Position numbers and translations under genes: made by a program
In this document: positions 17,840 to 27,461 of the stretch, in pieces
Position numbering within the stretch: the stretch's first letter is position 1
Layout: each line of letters opens with the position of its first letter
Assembly: GCA_002336245.1 (NCBI GenBank)
Contig: DDDG01000026.1
Location: 121,224-185,223 of the forward strand
DNA length: 64,000 nt
Reading direction: 5' to 3'
Source: Flavobacteriales bacterium UBA1986
Lineage (GTDB): Bacteria; Bacteroidota; Bacteroidia; Flavobacteriales_G; Salibacteraceae
The notes under the pieces: model-generated
Told to the model about the DNA's origin: nothing
The model's database searches: none
The model's input: only the letters and a program-made list of their open reading frames with translations

Positions 17840-17877
17840 AAAAAAACCCCTTCTCTCAAAAGAAAAGGGGTTTTTTT
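17840..17877 (-). terminator. Rho-independent terminator between the two T9SS paralogues
   Basis: Perfect 13-bp stem combining an A7 tract, CCCCTT and the complementary AAGGGG plus T7 (17840-17852 with 17865-17877). The flanking A and T tracts make it work in either direction. It follows the stop of copy 2 and precedes copy 1, so the paralogues are separate transcripts. Confidence 0.85.
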
Positions 17878-17892
17878 AGACTTAGGTTCAGA

Positions 17893-20800
17893 TTATTTTG
17901 AAATCTGGAACTTTTTGAAGATTGTTTTGTTTTGGTTTTTCACACCCAACACATACATTCCATTTGCAAGTTCAGAAACATCCAATTTAATATCACGAGC
18001 AGACTGACTTGAGTATTCGCTGCTAGTAATTAAAGCTCCATTGATGCTGTAAATCTCCAAAGTCAATTCAGAAGAATCAAAATCAAGACTTAAGGTCAAT
18101 ACATCCTTCGCTGGGTTCGGGAAAAGAGAAATACCTTCTTCCTGATTCATCCATACGATTCCCGTTGGAACCTGCAGATTGTATTGTGCAGAGTCAACAC
18201 ATCCGTCGCTGTCAGTAACTCGGAACCAATACAAACCGTTCGGAGCGTTGGTATAAACAGTGTCGTTTTCACCCGCAACAACCATATTGGTTGAACCTTG
18301 GTCGAGCAACCACTCAAGCAATGTATAATTCGGTGTTGCTCCAGTAGGGATGGCTACTAGGTCTGCTTTCCCTTGTCCTGTAACATTGTTTTCGCTGAAA
18401 GCAATCGACAATGGATCCGGACCATCAACATCTACTGTTGTCAATCGAACACATCCCGAAGCATCTGTGACTACAACATTGTATACCCCAACTGGAACTG
18501 AAGTTTGACTTGAGTCTGTACTCCCGTTGCTCCAAGCGTAAACAAATGGAGCAGTACCACCAGCAACTGAAACGGCAACGTCACCTAAATCGTAACTACA
18601 CGTTACGCTTGAAGAAACTGCAGTAAGCGTTTGAGCATCTGGATCTACCAAACTAACTGTTGACGTACGCACACATCCATTGGCATCCGTTACAGTAACA
18701 TCATAAGTTCCTGTAGAAAGGTTGATGTTGTTTGCTTGGTTCTGACCGTTTGACCAGAAGTATGTATAAGGTGCAACTCCACCCGTAACTCCAGCATTTG
18801 CAATTCCATCATTGGCACCACAAGAAGTAGGGTCGTTTGAATTGGCTGTACTTAAATTCAAGGTGTCAGGATCGAGAACGTCCACATTGATTGAAGCTGA
18901 ACATCCACTGCTGTCGGTTACAGTAACACTGTACGAACCAGCAGAAAGACCTGCTTCGGTATCGCCGGTTCCACCTGAACCCCAATTGTAGGAAAATGAA
19001 GGAACTCCAGATACAACAGAGACTTCAGCTGCGCCATCTGCATCACCAGCACAAGTTGGGTATGAGAAAGAACCCGCGATTGTTGGAAGAGCTCCTAAGA
19101 TTGTTACGCTTTCAGTACGTGAACATCCCACACCATCCGTTACAGTCACATCATAAGTACCTCCGGCAATATTGGAAATTGTTCCTCCAGTTGTTCCGTC
19201 AGACCACTCATATGAATATGCAGGGAAAATTCCAGCTGCAAGAGCCGTCGCATCCCCATCTTTTCCACCACATGAAGATGGGTTTGAGCTTACGTTCAAT
19301 CCAATCTGAGGGTATTGCGAAACTTGAGTCGAGTCTTCATAAGAACAGCCAATTTCATCTGTAATGGTCACTGACATAATTCCCGGGTTATTTACCGTCA
19401 CTGAGTCGAAAAGAGTACTGTTCGACCATAGGTATTGATCAAAGGCTTGCAAAGTCTTCACGACAGTAGGCGTTCCAAAACATGATATGTTGGAATCGGC
19501 CAGAACATTTGGGCTCCATGGAGTTCCGAAGTTTGCACGGATTTTAAAAATTGCACGGTTCACTGAAGAAGTTGAAGTAAATAAATCTTCCCACACTGTG
19601 TCATTTGAAATGATGAAGTATGTAACTCCTGCGTCTGCAACTAGGTCATAGGTAAAGCCCAATCCCATATTGTTTGGGTTCACTTGATCAAGAGCAACCA
19701 TATAAACACCTGCACCTAGAATTGCCCCATCGCATCCGATCGGTAAAGTCACCCATCCAGCATTCGTAGAGTTTATAGAGTAAACTCTGGAAGAATCAAC
19801 TAGTTCGAAATAATTCCCTGTAGTGCCTACCTGGAAACCATTTGTTTGAGTTGTGTCTTGCTTATATATCATTACTCGAGTTTGCGCTCCTACCGTTGGA
19901 GAATTGAGGTAGAAAGAAACTGTTGTCATAGTATCAGGAACCTGTAGCTCAAAAAGGTGACCGAACTGAGCTGTCGCCCCTGTAACTCCCAAGCCACCGG
20001 TTACAGATGTATCGTCGCGAGCGAAGATTGTATCGGTGATCGAAAAACTCAGAGACATAGTATCATCGGTCGAAACCGTATCCAATTGATCCATGGTTAC
20101 ATGAGCCTTCATTTCATAATTCCCTGTTCCAGTTACATTAAACGGTGCAAATGTCACAGTTGAATCTTGTAAAGAAATCAAAGTATCGACAAGAGCTGAA
20201 TCCAAGAACGCGTTTCCAAGCACATCGGCAAAAAGCTTGGTTCCACTGATTGTTCCCGTGAATGAGCTTAAAGCAGTAGCGCCAAATGTGATGCTTGCAA
20301 CCTGGTTTAAAGGAATTTCCGTGTAGCCAGCCGGAGCAGTGAAGCCAGAAGGTAAAGCACTTACGCTTGTTAGGGAGGCATTGACCCCTGGTGGGATCAC
20401 AATATCCAAAGCGTAATCCTCTGTCTCACCCCAGCTGTATGAACCGCATGGTCCAGAAACACCACCTTCAGTGACAATGGCTCTCATACGAACCGTAGTT
20501 CCGGCAGCAGAAACTGGAGGAACGATGACGAACGACTCCGTTGTTGCTGCTGAGTTTCCTTTGGAGTGCACATTTTCACCTGGATCTGTAAAGTCACCAT
20601 CGGCATTCCAATCGATGTAGACTTCCATCCCATGATTGTAAACACCTCCACCATTACAATCTCCCGATGTAACAGACACGTTATAATTATACCCTGGATT
20701 TAATGTCCCTGGCGCACTAGTGTTATCGGTATAGGTTGCACAGGAGGTATTCGTTTGATTGATGACCGACCCAACTGTAACATTTGAAATGTAGGTGTCA

Positions 20801-20904
20801 ATCGTTGATGTTGCTCCTGACGCACAATAGGTCTGGGCTTTCAAATTAAGCGCCCCAACTCCCACAAGAGCGAGGGTTAGAATGGCCATGTAAACTTTTT
20901 TCAT
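17893..20904 (-). CDS. T9SS secreted protein with GEVED domain and SprB-like repeats (copy 2)
   Basis: 1003 residues from MKKVYMAILTLALVGVGALN, a normal signal peptide. Then a GEVED domain (MEVYIDWNADGDFTDPGEN ... SWGETEDYALDI, ~residues 80-170), a CARDB-like segment, a beta domain, about five SprB-like repeats (...GxYxVTVTDxxGC), and a T9SS sorting domain (SLFPNPAKDVLTLSL, YSINGALITSSEY, LANGMYVLGVKNQNK). From the CARDB-like part onward it parallels copy 1 closely; the N-terminal domains differ. The start at 20904 is chosen because an upstream in-frame Met (20943) lies in the promoter box. Likely a cell-surface adhesin; function inferred only from domains. Confidence 0.85.
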   Translation of the reverse strand: MKKVYMAILTLALVGVGALNLKAQTYCASGATSTIDTYISNVTVGSVINQTNTSCATYTDNTSAPGTLNPGYNYNVSVTSGDCNGGGVYNHGMEVYIDWNADGDFTDPGENVHSKGNSAATTESFVIVPPVSAAGTTVRMRAIVTEGGVSGPCGSYSWGETEDYALDIVIPPGVNASLTSVSALPSGFTAPAGYTEIPLNQVASITFGATALSSFTGTISGTKLFADVLGNAFLDSALVDTLISLQDSTVTFAPFNVTGTGNYEMKAHVTMDQLDTVSTDDTMSLSFSITDTIFARDDTSVTGGLGVTGATAQFGHLFELQVPDTMTTVSFYLNSPTVGAQTRVMIYKQDTTQTNGFQVGTTGNYFELVDSSRVYSINSTNAGWVTLPIGCDGAILGAGVYMVALDQVNPNNMGLGFTYDLVADAGVTYFIISNDTVWEDLFTSTSSVNRAIFKIRANFGTPWSPNVLADSNISCFGTPTVVKTLQAFDQYLWSNSTLFDSVTVNNPGIMSVTITDEIGCSYEDSTQVSQYPQIGLNVSSNPSSCGGKDGDATALAAGIFPAYSYEWSDGTTGGTISNIAGGTYDVTVTDGVGCSRTESVTILGALPTIAGSFSYPTCAGDADGAAEVSVVSGVPSFSYNWGSGGTGDTEAGLSAGSYSVTVTDSSGCSASINVDVLDPDTLNLSTANSNDPTSCGANDGIANAGVTGGVAPYTYFWSNGQNQANNINLSTGTYDVTVTDANGCVRTSTVSLVDPDAQTLTAVSSSVTCSYDLGDVAVSVAGGTAPFVYAWSNGSTDSSQTSVPVGVYNVVVTDASGCVRLTTVDVDGPDPLSIAFSENNVTGQGKADLVAIPTGATPNYTLLEWLLDQGSTNMVVAGENDTVYTNAPNGLYWFRVTDSDGCVDSAQYNLQVPTGIVWMNQEEGISLFPNPAKDVLTLSLDFDSSELTLEIYSINGALITSSEYSSQSARDIKLDVSELANGMYVLGVKNQNKTIFKKFQISK

Positions 20905-20940
20905 ACTTGTAGTTATTTGTTTAAACGAGCTGTAGCGACT

Positions 20941-20970
20941 CAAAATTAGGAAATATTAACGTTCGCAAAA
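20941..20970 (-). promoter_or_regulatory. Promoter of T9SS/GEVED gene
   Basis: Minus strand: TTTTG at 20970-20966, 17-base spacer, TAATTTTG at 20948-20941 (exact TAnnTTTG). The leader to the ATG at 20904 is about 30 bases. Confidence 0.6.
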
Positions 20971-20994
20971 TTCTCGCCTAAAAATTCTCGCCTA
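20967..20994. repeat. Perfect 14-bp tandem repeat upstream of promoter
   Basis: The unit AAAATTCTCGCCTA occurs twice head-to-tail at 20967-20980 and 20981-20994 with no mismatch. One end overlaps the TTTTG -33 element of the T9SS/GEVED promoter. It could be a pair of regulator sites in phase (14-bp spacing) or a recent slippage duplication. Confidence 0.8.
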
Positions 20995-21044
20995 ATGTAG
21001 TCGTAATCTACCAATTGAACAATAATTTATTCAGGCAAAAGAAA

Positions 21045-23450
21045 TCAACTCTCTAGAAAGGAAAATATATGCCCGTTTGAGTCAGAAGGACACGGAATCA
21101 TCTCCGATTCAAGGTAGCCCATAAGCTCTCTCTCGTACTTCTGTAAATCAACTAAATAAGCCTCCGAAGATTTGAAGCTCAAGGAGAAGCGCTTCGGGGC
21201 TCGAACCAATAGGCTTTGAATGCTCAAATCGGGAAGCTGTCCTTTCCAATTCTTGGAATTTGAAACGAGCAAGGCGTAAAGAAACAACTGATGAACCTTA
21301 TCTTTTGGTTTGGAGAGGTCAAACAGGCCATCAATTTCTTTGTATTTCAAGTCTGCAGGCACAAGTGTTCCTGTCTTATAATCGACCACCGTCAATCGGC
21401 CGTTTCGCTCCTCCAATCGATCGATGTAGCCTTTCAACTTTATTTTCCTACCCATCAATTCGAGCTCGCAAGTCAGAAGCTTTTCCAATGCCAAAATTCG
21501 AATCTGATTTCCCGCAGCTACCTCAGCCCTATCTTGACGAATCAATTGAAGAATTGAATCTTTCACTAGACCCAATAAAAATGGACGCTTAATCAGTACT
21601 TCTTCAATTGTAGAAGAAAGAGAGCTCTTAAGTTGCCCCTCCACATCCATCTGATCAAAGGACTTCAACCGAAGATCGACGCCTACAAATGGTTTGTAAA
21701 GCTGCTCCAACACATCATGAGCATAAATCCCCAATTGAGCATACATCTCCATATCATCGATGGAGGATGGTCGCCGAATTCCCATCAAATAACTTCGAGC
21801 AAACTCATTGCGAATTCGCATAAACGAATTGAGAGCACTGGCCGAAAGGCCTTTTTCTAAAAACTTCCATACTCGCTCATTCCAAATTCTCGCATCCCAG
21901 GTAAAGTCATCCGTTGCATCGGAGGTTTGTGCCTCTGAATTAAGCTCAGAACTTTCAATGTTATGCTGATACTCAAGCTGCTTCATCACTCGACTTTGCT
22001 CACCCGTTTTTATATCTAAGCCACTTTCGATGTAGAGAAAAGTCAAATTTCTCGTACCCATAAAGAGGCGGTATAGGTGATACGCCATAAGTGAGTCGTG
22101 ATCTGCTTGTGAAGGCAGCGAAAAACCCGATTTCACTTCGTGTGGAATGAGTGAATTGAAGACGCTCTTTCCTTGAATCTCACCTTCATTCATATTGCAC
22201 AAGAGCAATTCATCAAAATTTAAGGCTCGGGTTTCAAGCAGGCCCATGATTTGAATGGGCGCGTTTTGATCCCCTTTCACAACAAGTCCCTTGGTACGCA
22301 GGTCGTTCAGAAATAAATCAGAAGAGATGGAAGTCGATGCTTTTCCCTGATTCAATCTATTGAACACCTGCCATTCTCGAAGAATGAGCTCGGTTGAAAG
22401 CTGTTCGAGTTGATTGGTCTTCGACGACCCTGCAAGTTCATTGAGTGAATGTGCCAATTCCTCATCGCTTATAATTTTCCTAGAATCGGATAAGAGTTCC
22501 ACAAGTCGAGCGAAGGCCCTCGACTTGCTCAAATCTAACTTGATTGAACAATTGATTTGCGCATGATGCTTTCTAAGCATAGGCAAGAGTGTCCAAACAG
22601 AATCCTCATTCATCAAAACAACCCCAACAGTCTGATTTCGGTTCAAGGACTCAACAACCAAGGTTTCAACAAGCTTTGCCTGGTGATGCTGACCAGGACA
22701 TGCCAAAGTTCTCAGGCTCGAAACCATGGTAGAATCTTGCCTAAATGCCGACGCCGGAATGTCCTTAAATACACGAGAGGCCTCGTGACCTTTTACAGAC
22801 ATATATTCTTCATGCAGGTCGCTGTGAAAAATGACCTTCCCAAATCGATTCAAATCGGTAAAAAAGAGCCACTCCAGTGGACTGAACTTGGAGAAACCTA
22901 CCAAGCGCAGAACAGAAGGATTTGAATCTTTTAAAATCTTTTCACGGGCAGCATCCAAACGCATCCCTTGAGTTCCCAAATGGCTTTTCCTCAAAGACGC
23001 ATCAAAAGACTCCCTCAGCGAACCCACAGATTCTAGAACGCGAATGCGATCAGCAATCGTTGAATCACCTGAATCGAGTTGAGCCATTCGATAGATTTCC
23101 AAGCTGCTCCGCCACACAACACTCTCATCGGCTTGGTTCACATGAATGGCATTCCAATCTGCCAATAGAAAATCTCTTTGCCTTTCCGATAAGGCTAAAT
23201 TCTCTTTTGAAAGTAGATCGTCGAGAAGCCTTCGCTGTTCAAAATTTGTTGCAAGACGCAAATTCGATTTCTGATCAATGAAATCAGAAACAGTCATCAT
23301 TTCGGGGAGCAATGAATTCTTTTTCTCATCCGCAAACAATGCCTTAAAATGTGAAAGTGCTCGTGCATTTGGAAACACAATGCGCTCGTCGGCGCTGACC
23401 TGTTCGCCGAGGACTTCTGCTAAAACGTGTCGTAGGAATAGGTCGTTCAA
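21045..23450 (-). CDS. AddB-like PD-(D/E)XK nuclease
   Basis: 801 residues. N-terminal degenerate helicase-like region (IVFPNARALSHFKALF, later GLLETRALNFDELLLCNMNEGE, a block typical of Bacteroidota AddB-like proteins). C-terminal RecB-type nuclease: YAHDVLEQLYKPF, then GYIDRLEERNGRLTVVDYKTGT with the Asp and D-x-K catalytic residues. No intact Walker A is visible, as expected for AddB's inactive helicase. It should pair with an AddA-type helicase-nuclease in DNA end resection. Its ATG overlaps the stop of the TPR gene by four bases, so it is the last gene of a Gfo/Idh-TPR-addB operon. Confidence 0.82.
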   Translation of the reverse strand: MNDLFLRHVLAEVLGEQVSADERIVFPNARALSHFKALFADEKKNSLLPEMMTVSDFIDQKSNLRLATNFEQRRLLDDLLSKENLALSERQRDFLLADWNAIHVNQADESVVWRSSLEIYRMAQLDSGDSTIADRIRVLESVGSLRESFDASLRKSHLGTQGMRLDAAREKILKDSNPSVLRLVGFSKFSPLEWLFFTDLNRFGKVIFHSDLHEEYMSVKGHEASRVFKDIPASAFRQDSTMVSSLRTLACPGQHHQAKLVETLVVESLNRNQTVGVVLMNEDSVWTLLPMLRKHHAQINCSIKLDLSKSRAFARLVELLSDSRKIISDEELAHSLNELAGSSKTNQLEQLSTELILREWQVFNRLNQGKASTSISSDLFLNDLRTKGLVVKGDQNAPIQIMGLLETRALNFDELLLCNMNEGEIQGKSVFNSLIPHEVKSGFSLPSQADHDSLMAYHLYRLFMGTRNLTFLYIESGLDIKTGEQSRVMKQLEYQHNIESSELNSEAQTSDATDDFTWDARIWNERVWKFLEKGLSASALNSFMRIRNEFARSYLMGIRRPSSIDDMEMYAQLGIYAHDVLEQLYKPFVGVDLRLKSFDQMDVEGQLKSSLSSTIEEVLIKRPFLLGLVKDSILQLIRQDRAEVAAGNQIRILALEKLLTCELELMGRKIKLKGYIDRLEERNGRLTVVDYKTGTLVPADLKYKEIDGLFDLSKPKDKVHQLFLYALLVSNSKNWKGQLPDLSIQSLLVRAPKRFSLSFKSSEAYLVDLQKYERELMGYLESEMIPCPSDSNGHIFSFLES

Positions 23451-24025
23451 TCTTTAAGCTTAAAACCGTTCCGAACGAATTTGAGAAATTCAAGGAGTTC
23501 TGATTTCTTACTTAAAACCGCCTTGAATATACCCGCGACATTTTTTTTGGGAGGTGCTATAGCAAATGGTTCGTGCTCATCTTTTGGTGGGTTCCTGCGA
23601 AATTCCTTTGCCTCATCCATCAAATCTGCTTGTTTAACAAGCTTCTTCGCCTCCTCTATCCTACCCTGCTTTTCATACAACAGGCCCAAATTATTGAAAG
23701 CCACCGCATCCTCCGGGTCCATTTTAATCACACGTTCGTAATCCTCTACAGCAGCGTCAACCCTTCCAAGTTTATCGTGCACATATGCCCGACATGCCAA
23801 CCAAAAAGTGTTTTCTGGCTCAAGATCCACAATGTGATTCAAATCTTTAAAAGCCAAATCACCTTCATTCAATTGAAGATAACTCAGAGAGCGCCGGTAG
23901 TAGTGTTCGGGGTTTTCCTCGTACACTATTAGCTCAGTTAGCTGCTCAACGACCTTTGAATATTCGCCGGCTTGGTAGGCCAATTCGCTTGCCTTGACCA
24001 GTTCAAGGCGAGATTGTTTATCCAT
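23447..24025 (-). CDS. Tetratricopeptide-repeat protein
   Basis: 192 residues, about four TPR units: AYQAGEYSKVVEQLTELI, YYRRSLSYLQLNEGDLAFKDLNHIV, FWLACRAYVHDKLGRVDAAVEDYERVI, AVAFNNLGLLYEKQGRIEEAKKLV. No signal peptide, so probably a cytoplasmic scaffold. Start at ATG 24025 (MDKQSRLELVKAS), which overlaps the end of the Gfo/Idh gene by eight bases; the longer open frame is not needed. Lys/Pro-rich C-terminus. Partner unknown. Confidence 0.8.
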   Translation of the reverse strand: MDKQSRLELVKASELAYQAGEYSKVVEQLTELIVYEENPEHYYRRSLSYLQLNEGDLAFKDLNHIVDLEPENTFWLACRAYVHDKLGRVDAAVEDYERVIKMDPEDAVAFNNLGLLYEKQGRIEEAKKLVKQADLMDEAKEFRRNPPKDEHEPFAIAPPKKNVAGIFKAVLSKKSELLEFLKFVRNGFKLKD

Positions 24026-25028
24026 GAATACGCTTTGAATTATTGTAGAAGGATTCGATGATTTCCACCACGGCGAGACCATCTTCACCACTTGTTAAGC
24101 CACTCAGTTGCCCTTCATGAAAACGAACGACCTCATCGATGACGATGTTGTGATTTGACATAGAACCTTCGTAAAACCCATAATTGTTGGCAGGGGCAGA
24201 ATGCGGCATGTCTTCAAACTCTCTTTCTAAACCTTGAACAAACTCAATGCTGTTGAGATACTTGCCTCCAATTTTCAAACTTCCCTTCTCTGCTAAAACA
24301 GTAATGGAGCCTTCAATGTTCTGATTAAAGGCACAAGTTGAGTACGTCAATGAGCCAAGCACTTCATTCGGGAGTTGAAACGAAAAACTGCCGCTGTCTT
24401 CTATGGCAATATACGGATGCTGAAAATTTGCTGTGCGACCTTGCACTGCGGTCGGTCTTCCAAATAAAAAGTACAGCACATCGATGAAGTGACTGAACTG
24501 GGTGTAAAGACAACCTCCGTCAAGTTCCAGGCTACCTCTCCAACTGCTCTGATCGTAATATTCTTTATTTCGATTCCAATAACAGCGCACATCCACTTGA
24601 AAAACCCTTCCCAAACCTTGCTCCGAAATGAGCTTCTTAAGTCGTTGAACAGGTGGGTTGTATCTATTTTGTTTGACGACAAAAATTTCTTTTGAATTTT
24701 CTCGAGCACACGCCAGCATTTGGGCTGCGCTTGTGGAGTTTATCTCCATCGGCTTTTCAACCAAAACGTTTTTCCCCGATTTTAAAACTTCTATGCTAAG
24801 TTCTGCATGCAAGCCGTTTGGAGTGCACACATGCACAATATCTAAATTGAGTTTTAGAAATTTATCCAGCTCCATAAATGCTTCCGAATCGAAGGCTTCA
24901 GCAAGATCTGTTGCCGCCTTTGTGTCAATGTCGTATACGCCGCTTAACTTTGCCCCCGGATGGGCATGAATGTGTTCGGCATGTCGCCGACCGATATAAC
25001 CACATCCTATAATTCCAATATTCACCAT
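24018..25028 (-). CDS. Gfo/Idh/MocA family oxidoreductase
   Basis: 336 residues. N-terminal Rossmann fold with GIIGCGYIGRRHAEHI (NAD(P)-binding GxGxxG-type), VHVCTPNGLHAELSIEVLKSGKNVLVEKPM (family EKP motif with catalytic Lys), and a C-terminal Gfo/Idh domain with LDGGCLYTQFSHFIDVLYFLFG. The family oxidises or reduces sugars and sugar nucleotides; the substrate is not predictable, though neighbouring envelope-type genes make a sugar-nucleotide role reasonable. Divergent from the membrane-protein gene with 21 bases between starts. Confidence 0.88.
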   Translation of the reverse strand: MVNIGIIGCGYIGRRHAEHIHAHPGAKLSGVYDIDTKAATDLAEAFDSEAFMELDKFLKLNLDIVHVCTPNGLHAELSIEVLKSGKNVLVEKPMEINSTSAAQMLACARENSKEIFVVKQNRYNPPVQRLKKLISEQGLGRVFQVDVRCYWNRNKEYYDQSSWRGSLELDGGCLYTQFSHFIDVLYFLFGRPTAVQGRTANFQHPYIAIEDSGSFSFQLPNEVLGSLTYSTCAFNQNIEGSITVLAEKGSLKIGGKYLNSIEFVQGLEREFEDMPHSAPANNYGFYEGSMSNHNIVIDEVVRFHEGQLSGLTSGEDGLAVVEIIESFYNNSKRIHG

Positions 25029-25049
25029 TAAGAGTCCGAAAATAGTAGA

Positions 25050-26381
25050 ATGATCAATTCAGAGTTCATGATCACGGCAGTCTATGTTTTGCTGTTCTTG
25101 GCCTTGGGTACAATGGTAAGCATTGTTCGTCGAAACGATCCTCGGTACTCCTATTTCCTGCCTGCACTTTTGGCGAAACTTGTTGGCGGATTGGGCTTCG
25201 GACTCATCTATGTATACTACTATGGTTACGGCGACACTTTTGGGTATTTCAATCAATCCTTAACCTTCACCAATCACTTGCAGGAAGATTTTTGGGGCGG
25301 AATGAAATTGATTCTGTACTTGGACAACGATGCAGCTAAATACATCTACAGCGAGTATGGCTTAAGATCTAGACTATTTTCGGGTCAAGATACTTTGGTC
25401 GTCATTAAGTTAGCCGCGCTCATTAATTTGCTAACCTTTTCAAAGTTCTTCGCTACAACTCTTTGGTTCTCCTTTCTGTCGTTTGTTGGACTCTGGTATG
25501 GGTACCTCAAAATCACAGAGATTTATCCTGGGAAACGCTTGAGAAGATTGTTTGCCATTTCTTTCTTTTTTGTCCCAGGAATATTCTTCTGGGGATCTGG
25601 GCTCATGAAAGACACGGTTCTCATTGGCTTTTTCTGGCCATTGGTTGTTGCCTTACTTCCTCTTACTCGTTTAAGGAACCCTAAATGGACTGAATGGATC
25701 GTCATCGTCTTGAGTTTCTATTTTGTTTTCACCACGAAAATATTTGCCGTATTCTGCTTAATTCCCGGTCTGGTATTTATGATTTACCATCAGTCGAAAA
25801 ACAGCATCAAGAATCGACTCATTCGCCGAATTGTTGCTCCAGTATTGCTCTTCTCTATTTCCATCATAAGTGTATTCGGCGCACTCCGACTCTCTACTTT
25901 TTCCGCCAAATTCAACATCGAATCTGCCTTTGAAACCGCCAAAGTTTATCAAGACTACCACCTCGAAGAATCTTCTTTGGGTTCTTCTTATCGACTGCTC
26001 GAATTCGACAACCCGATCGCCACCTATCTTCTGAACATACCAGGCGCCATTAACGTGACTTTCTTCCGTCCTTACATCTGGGAAATAAATTCAGCGGCTA
26101 TGGCACTTTCAGCGCTAGAAAGCCTATTTGTTCTTGGCTTGTTCTTACTTGTTTTGCGGCGAGGAGGTTTTAAAACCAACTACCGAATTCTGAAGTCAGA
26201 TCTGGTACTTATGGGGCTCCTTATTTTCAGTCTTTTGATGGCCTACATTGTTGGGTTTTCGACTTACAACTTCGGAACCTTGGTGCGCTATAAAATCCCC
26301 TGCCTGATGAGTCTTCTCGTAATACTTTGCGTACTCTACGATCGACTGACTGAGATTAAGCTTAGTAGAAGGCGACTTTAG
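25050..26381 (+). CDS. Polytopic inner-membrane protein
   Basis: 443 residues with about ten hydrophobic segments spread along the length (e.g. MITAVYVLLFLALGTMVSI, LWFSFLSFVGLWYGYL, WIVIVLSFYFVFTTKIFAVFC, VLLFSISIISVFGAL, SLFVLGLFLLVLR, VLMGLLIFSLLMAYIVGF). A periplasmic loop contains YYGYGDTFGYFNQS. The layout resembles polysaccharide polymerases (Wzy/EpsG type) or GT-C glycosyltransferases, but no diagnostic motif confirms either. Convergent with a GT4 glycosyltransferase whose stop interlocks with its own in TTAG, and divergent from Gfo/Idh. Confidence 0.75.
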   Translation: MINSEFMITAVYVLLFLALGTMVSIVRRNDPRYSYFLPALLAKLVGGLGFGLIYVYYYGYGDTFGYFNQSLTFTNHLQEDFWGGMKLILYLDNDAAKYIYSEYGLRSRLFSGQDTLVVIKLAALINLLTFSKFFATTLWFSFLSFVGLWYGYLKITEIYPGKRLRRLFAISFFFVPGIFFWGSGLMKDTVLIGFFWPLVVALLPLTRLRNPKWTEWIVIVLSFYFVFTTKIFAVFCLIPGLVFMIYHQSKNSIKNRLIRRIVAPVLLFSISIISVFGALRLSTFSAKFNIESAFETAKVYQDYHLEESSLGSSYRLLEFDNPIATYLLNIPGAINVTFFRPYIWEINSAAMALSALESLFVLGLFLLVLRRGGFKTNYRILKSDLVLMGLLIFSLLMAYIVGFSTYNFGTLVRYKIPCLMSLLVILCVLYDRLTEIKLSRRRL

Positions 26382-27448
26382 GCCGACTTAGATTCAGCGA
26401 GATTCTCATAAAATGCGAGCGTATCCTGGGTCATTCGATCTAAGCAATAGTAATCGAGAAGACGGCGGTGCCCTTCCTCACCCATTCGGGTTCTTTTATC
26501 CACATGATTAAGCAAACTCAAGATGTTTTCAGAATACGAAGCAATGTCGAAGGCTTCCGATAAATACCCATTCGCTCCACTCTCAATGTGTTCATTTAGG
26601 GAAGGCACATCAAAGGCTACGATGGCCTTCTTCACAGAAAATGATTCCAGAACGACCACCCCAAATCCTTCAGAAACTGATGGAACTAGCACAACATCTG
26701 AATTGAACATAAAGGATCGCGCATCTGGGGAATAACCAATAAAATTCACGTGATTCTTCAAACCAAGTTCCTCAGTGTAATTCTTCAATTCATCTTCCAA
26801 TTGCCCAGATCCAACGATGACCAAGCCTACATCATCCAACTTTTCAGAAACGAGTTTTAAAGCTTCTAAGGCATACCGATGACCTTTAAATGCCGTTAGT
26901 CGCCCCACCAAAACCAGTTGATTCTTCCAAAATCTTTTTGAGGCATCTAACTCGATCTTCTCAGGAAAATCAAGGCCGTAATGAATCAAGTGAATTCGCT
27001 TCTGTTTTGAAATCTTAAGACCAACATAAAGATCGCGCAGGCCTTTGGAGATGGCAATGCTCGCATCCATTTGCTTCTCTGCAAACTTGGCAACTCTGAG
27101 GTAAAAATTATTCTTCTTTACGCCAGCGTCAAAGCCATACTTGTTGTTGTACCATTCCTGGAAACCATGTTTGGTTGAGACGAGCTTAAAGTCCTCTTTC
27201 ACGAACTTCTTAAACATGGCCATCAAAAAGTCGGCATGAATGAGGTGGCTGTGAATGATGTCAAAATTCTGGACCTTTTGAAGCTTTTTAAGCTTCTTCA
27301 AAAATGCTTTTGTCCTTAAAATCCATCGCTTATTCTTGAACTTGCTGATCTGACTACAAAGATGGAAGAAAGTAGTTGCCACCAAAACGCCAATCGTTCT
27401 TTGAAGATAATGTCGGTTCAAACAACCTATTTGATGCCTTTCGTACAC
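26378..27448 (-). CDS. Glycosyltransferase family 4 protein with short N-terminus
   Basis: 356 residues from a GTG at 27448. C-terminal GT4 domain is intact: [74 protein letters not shown] with the E-x7-E donor-site motif. The acceptor half has [14 protein letters not shown], but only ~60 residues precede it and the usual first beta strand with its glycine-rich loop is missing; a stop lies just upstream at 27463-27461 and the glyA promoter directly after. It may be truncated or belong to a short subfamily. It probably transfers a sugar to a surface glycan. No ATG is available at the start. Confidence 0.8.
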   Translation of the reverse strand: MYERHQIGCLNRHYLQRTIGVLVATTFFHLCSQISKFKNKRWILRTKAFLKKLKKLQKVQNFDIIHSHLIHADFLMAMFKKFVKEDFKLVSTKHGFQEWYNNKYGFDAGVKKNNFYLRVAKFAEKQMDASIAISKGLRDLYVGLKISKQKRIHLIHYGLDFPEKIELDASKRFWKNQLVLVGRLTAFKGHRYALEALKLVSEKLDDVGLVIVGSGQLEDELKNYTEELGLKNHVNFIGYSPDARSFMFNSDVVLVPSVSEGFGVVVLESFSVKKAIVAFDVPSLNEHIESGANGYLSEAFDIASYSENILSLLNHVDKRTRMGEEGHRRLLDYYCLDRMTQDTLAFYENLAESKSA

Positions 27449-27461
27449 ACCGTTGTTATGC

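Noticed and set aside
18996..19364. 122-codon plus-strand frame inside the GEVED/SprB gene
   Set aside because: Its Gln/Leu/His-rich translation is the complement of a repeat-rich coding region on the minus strand; no start signal and no plausible protein composition.
14733..20904. Repeated blocks considered as a CRISPR array or DNA repeat element
   Set aside because: Spacing of the repeats (~230-260 bases) and their in-frame protein similarity show they are protein repeats.
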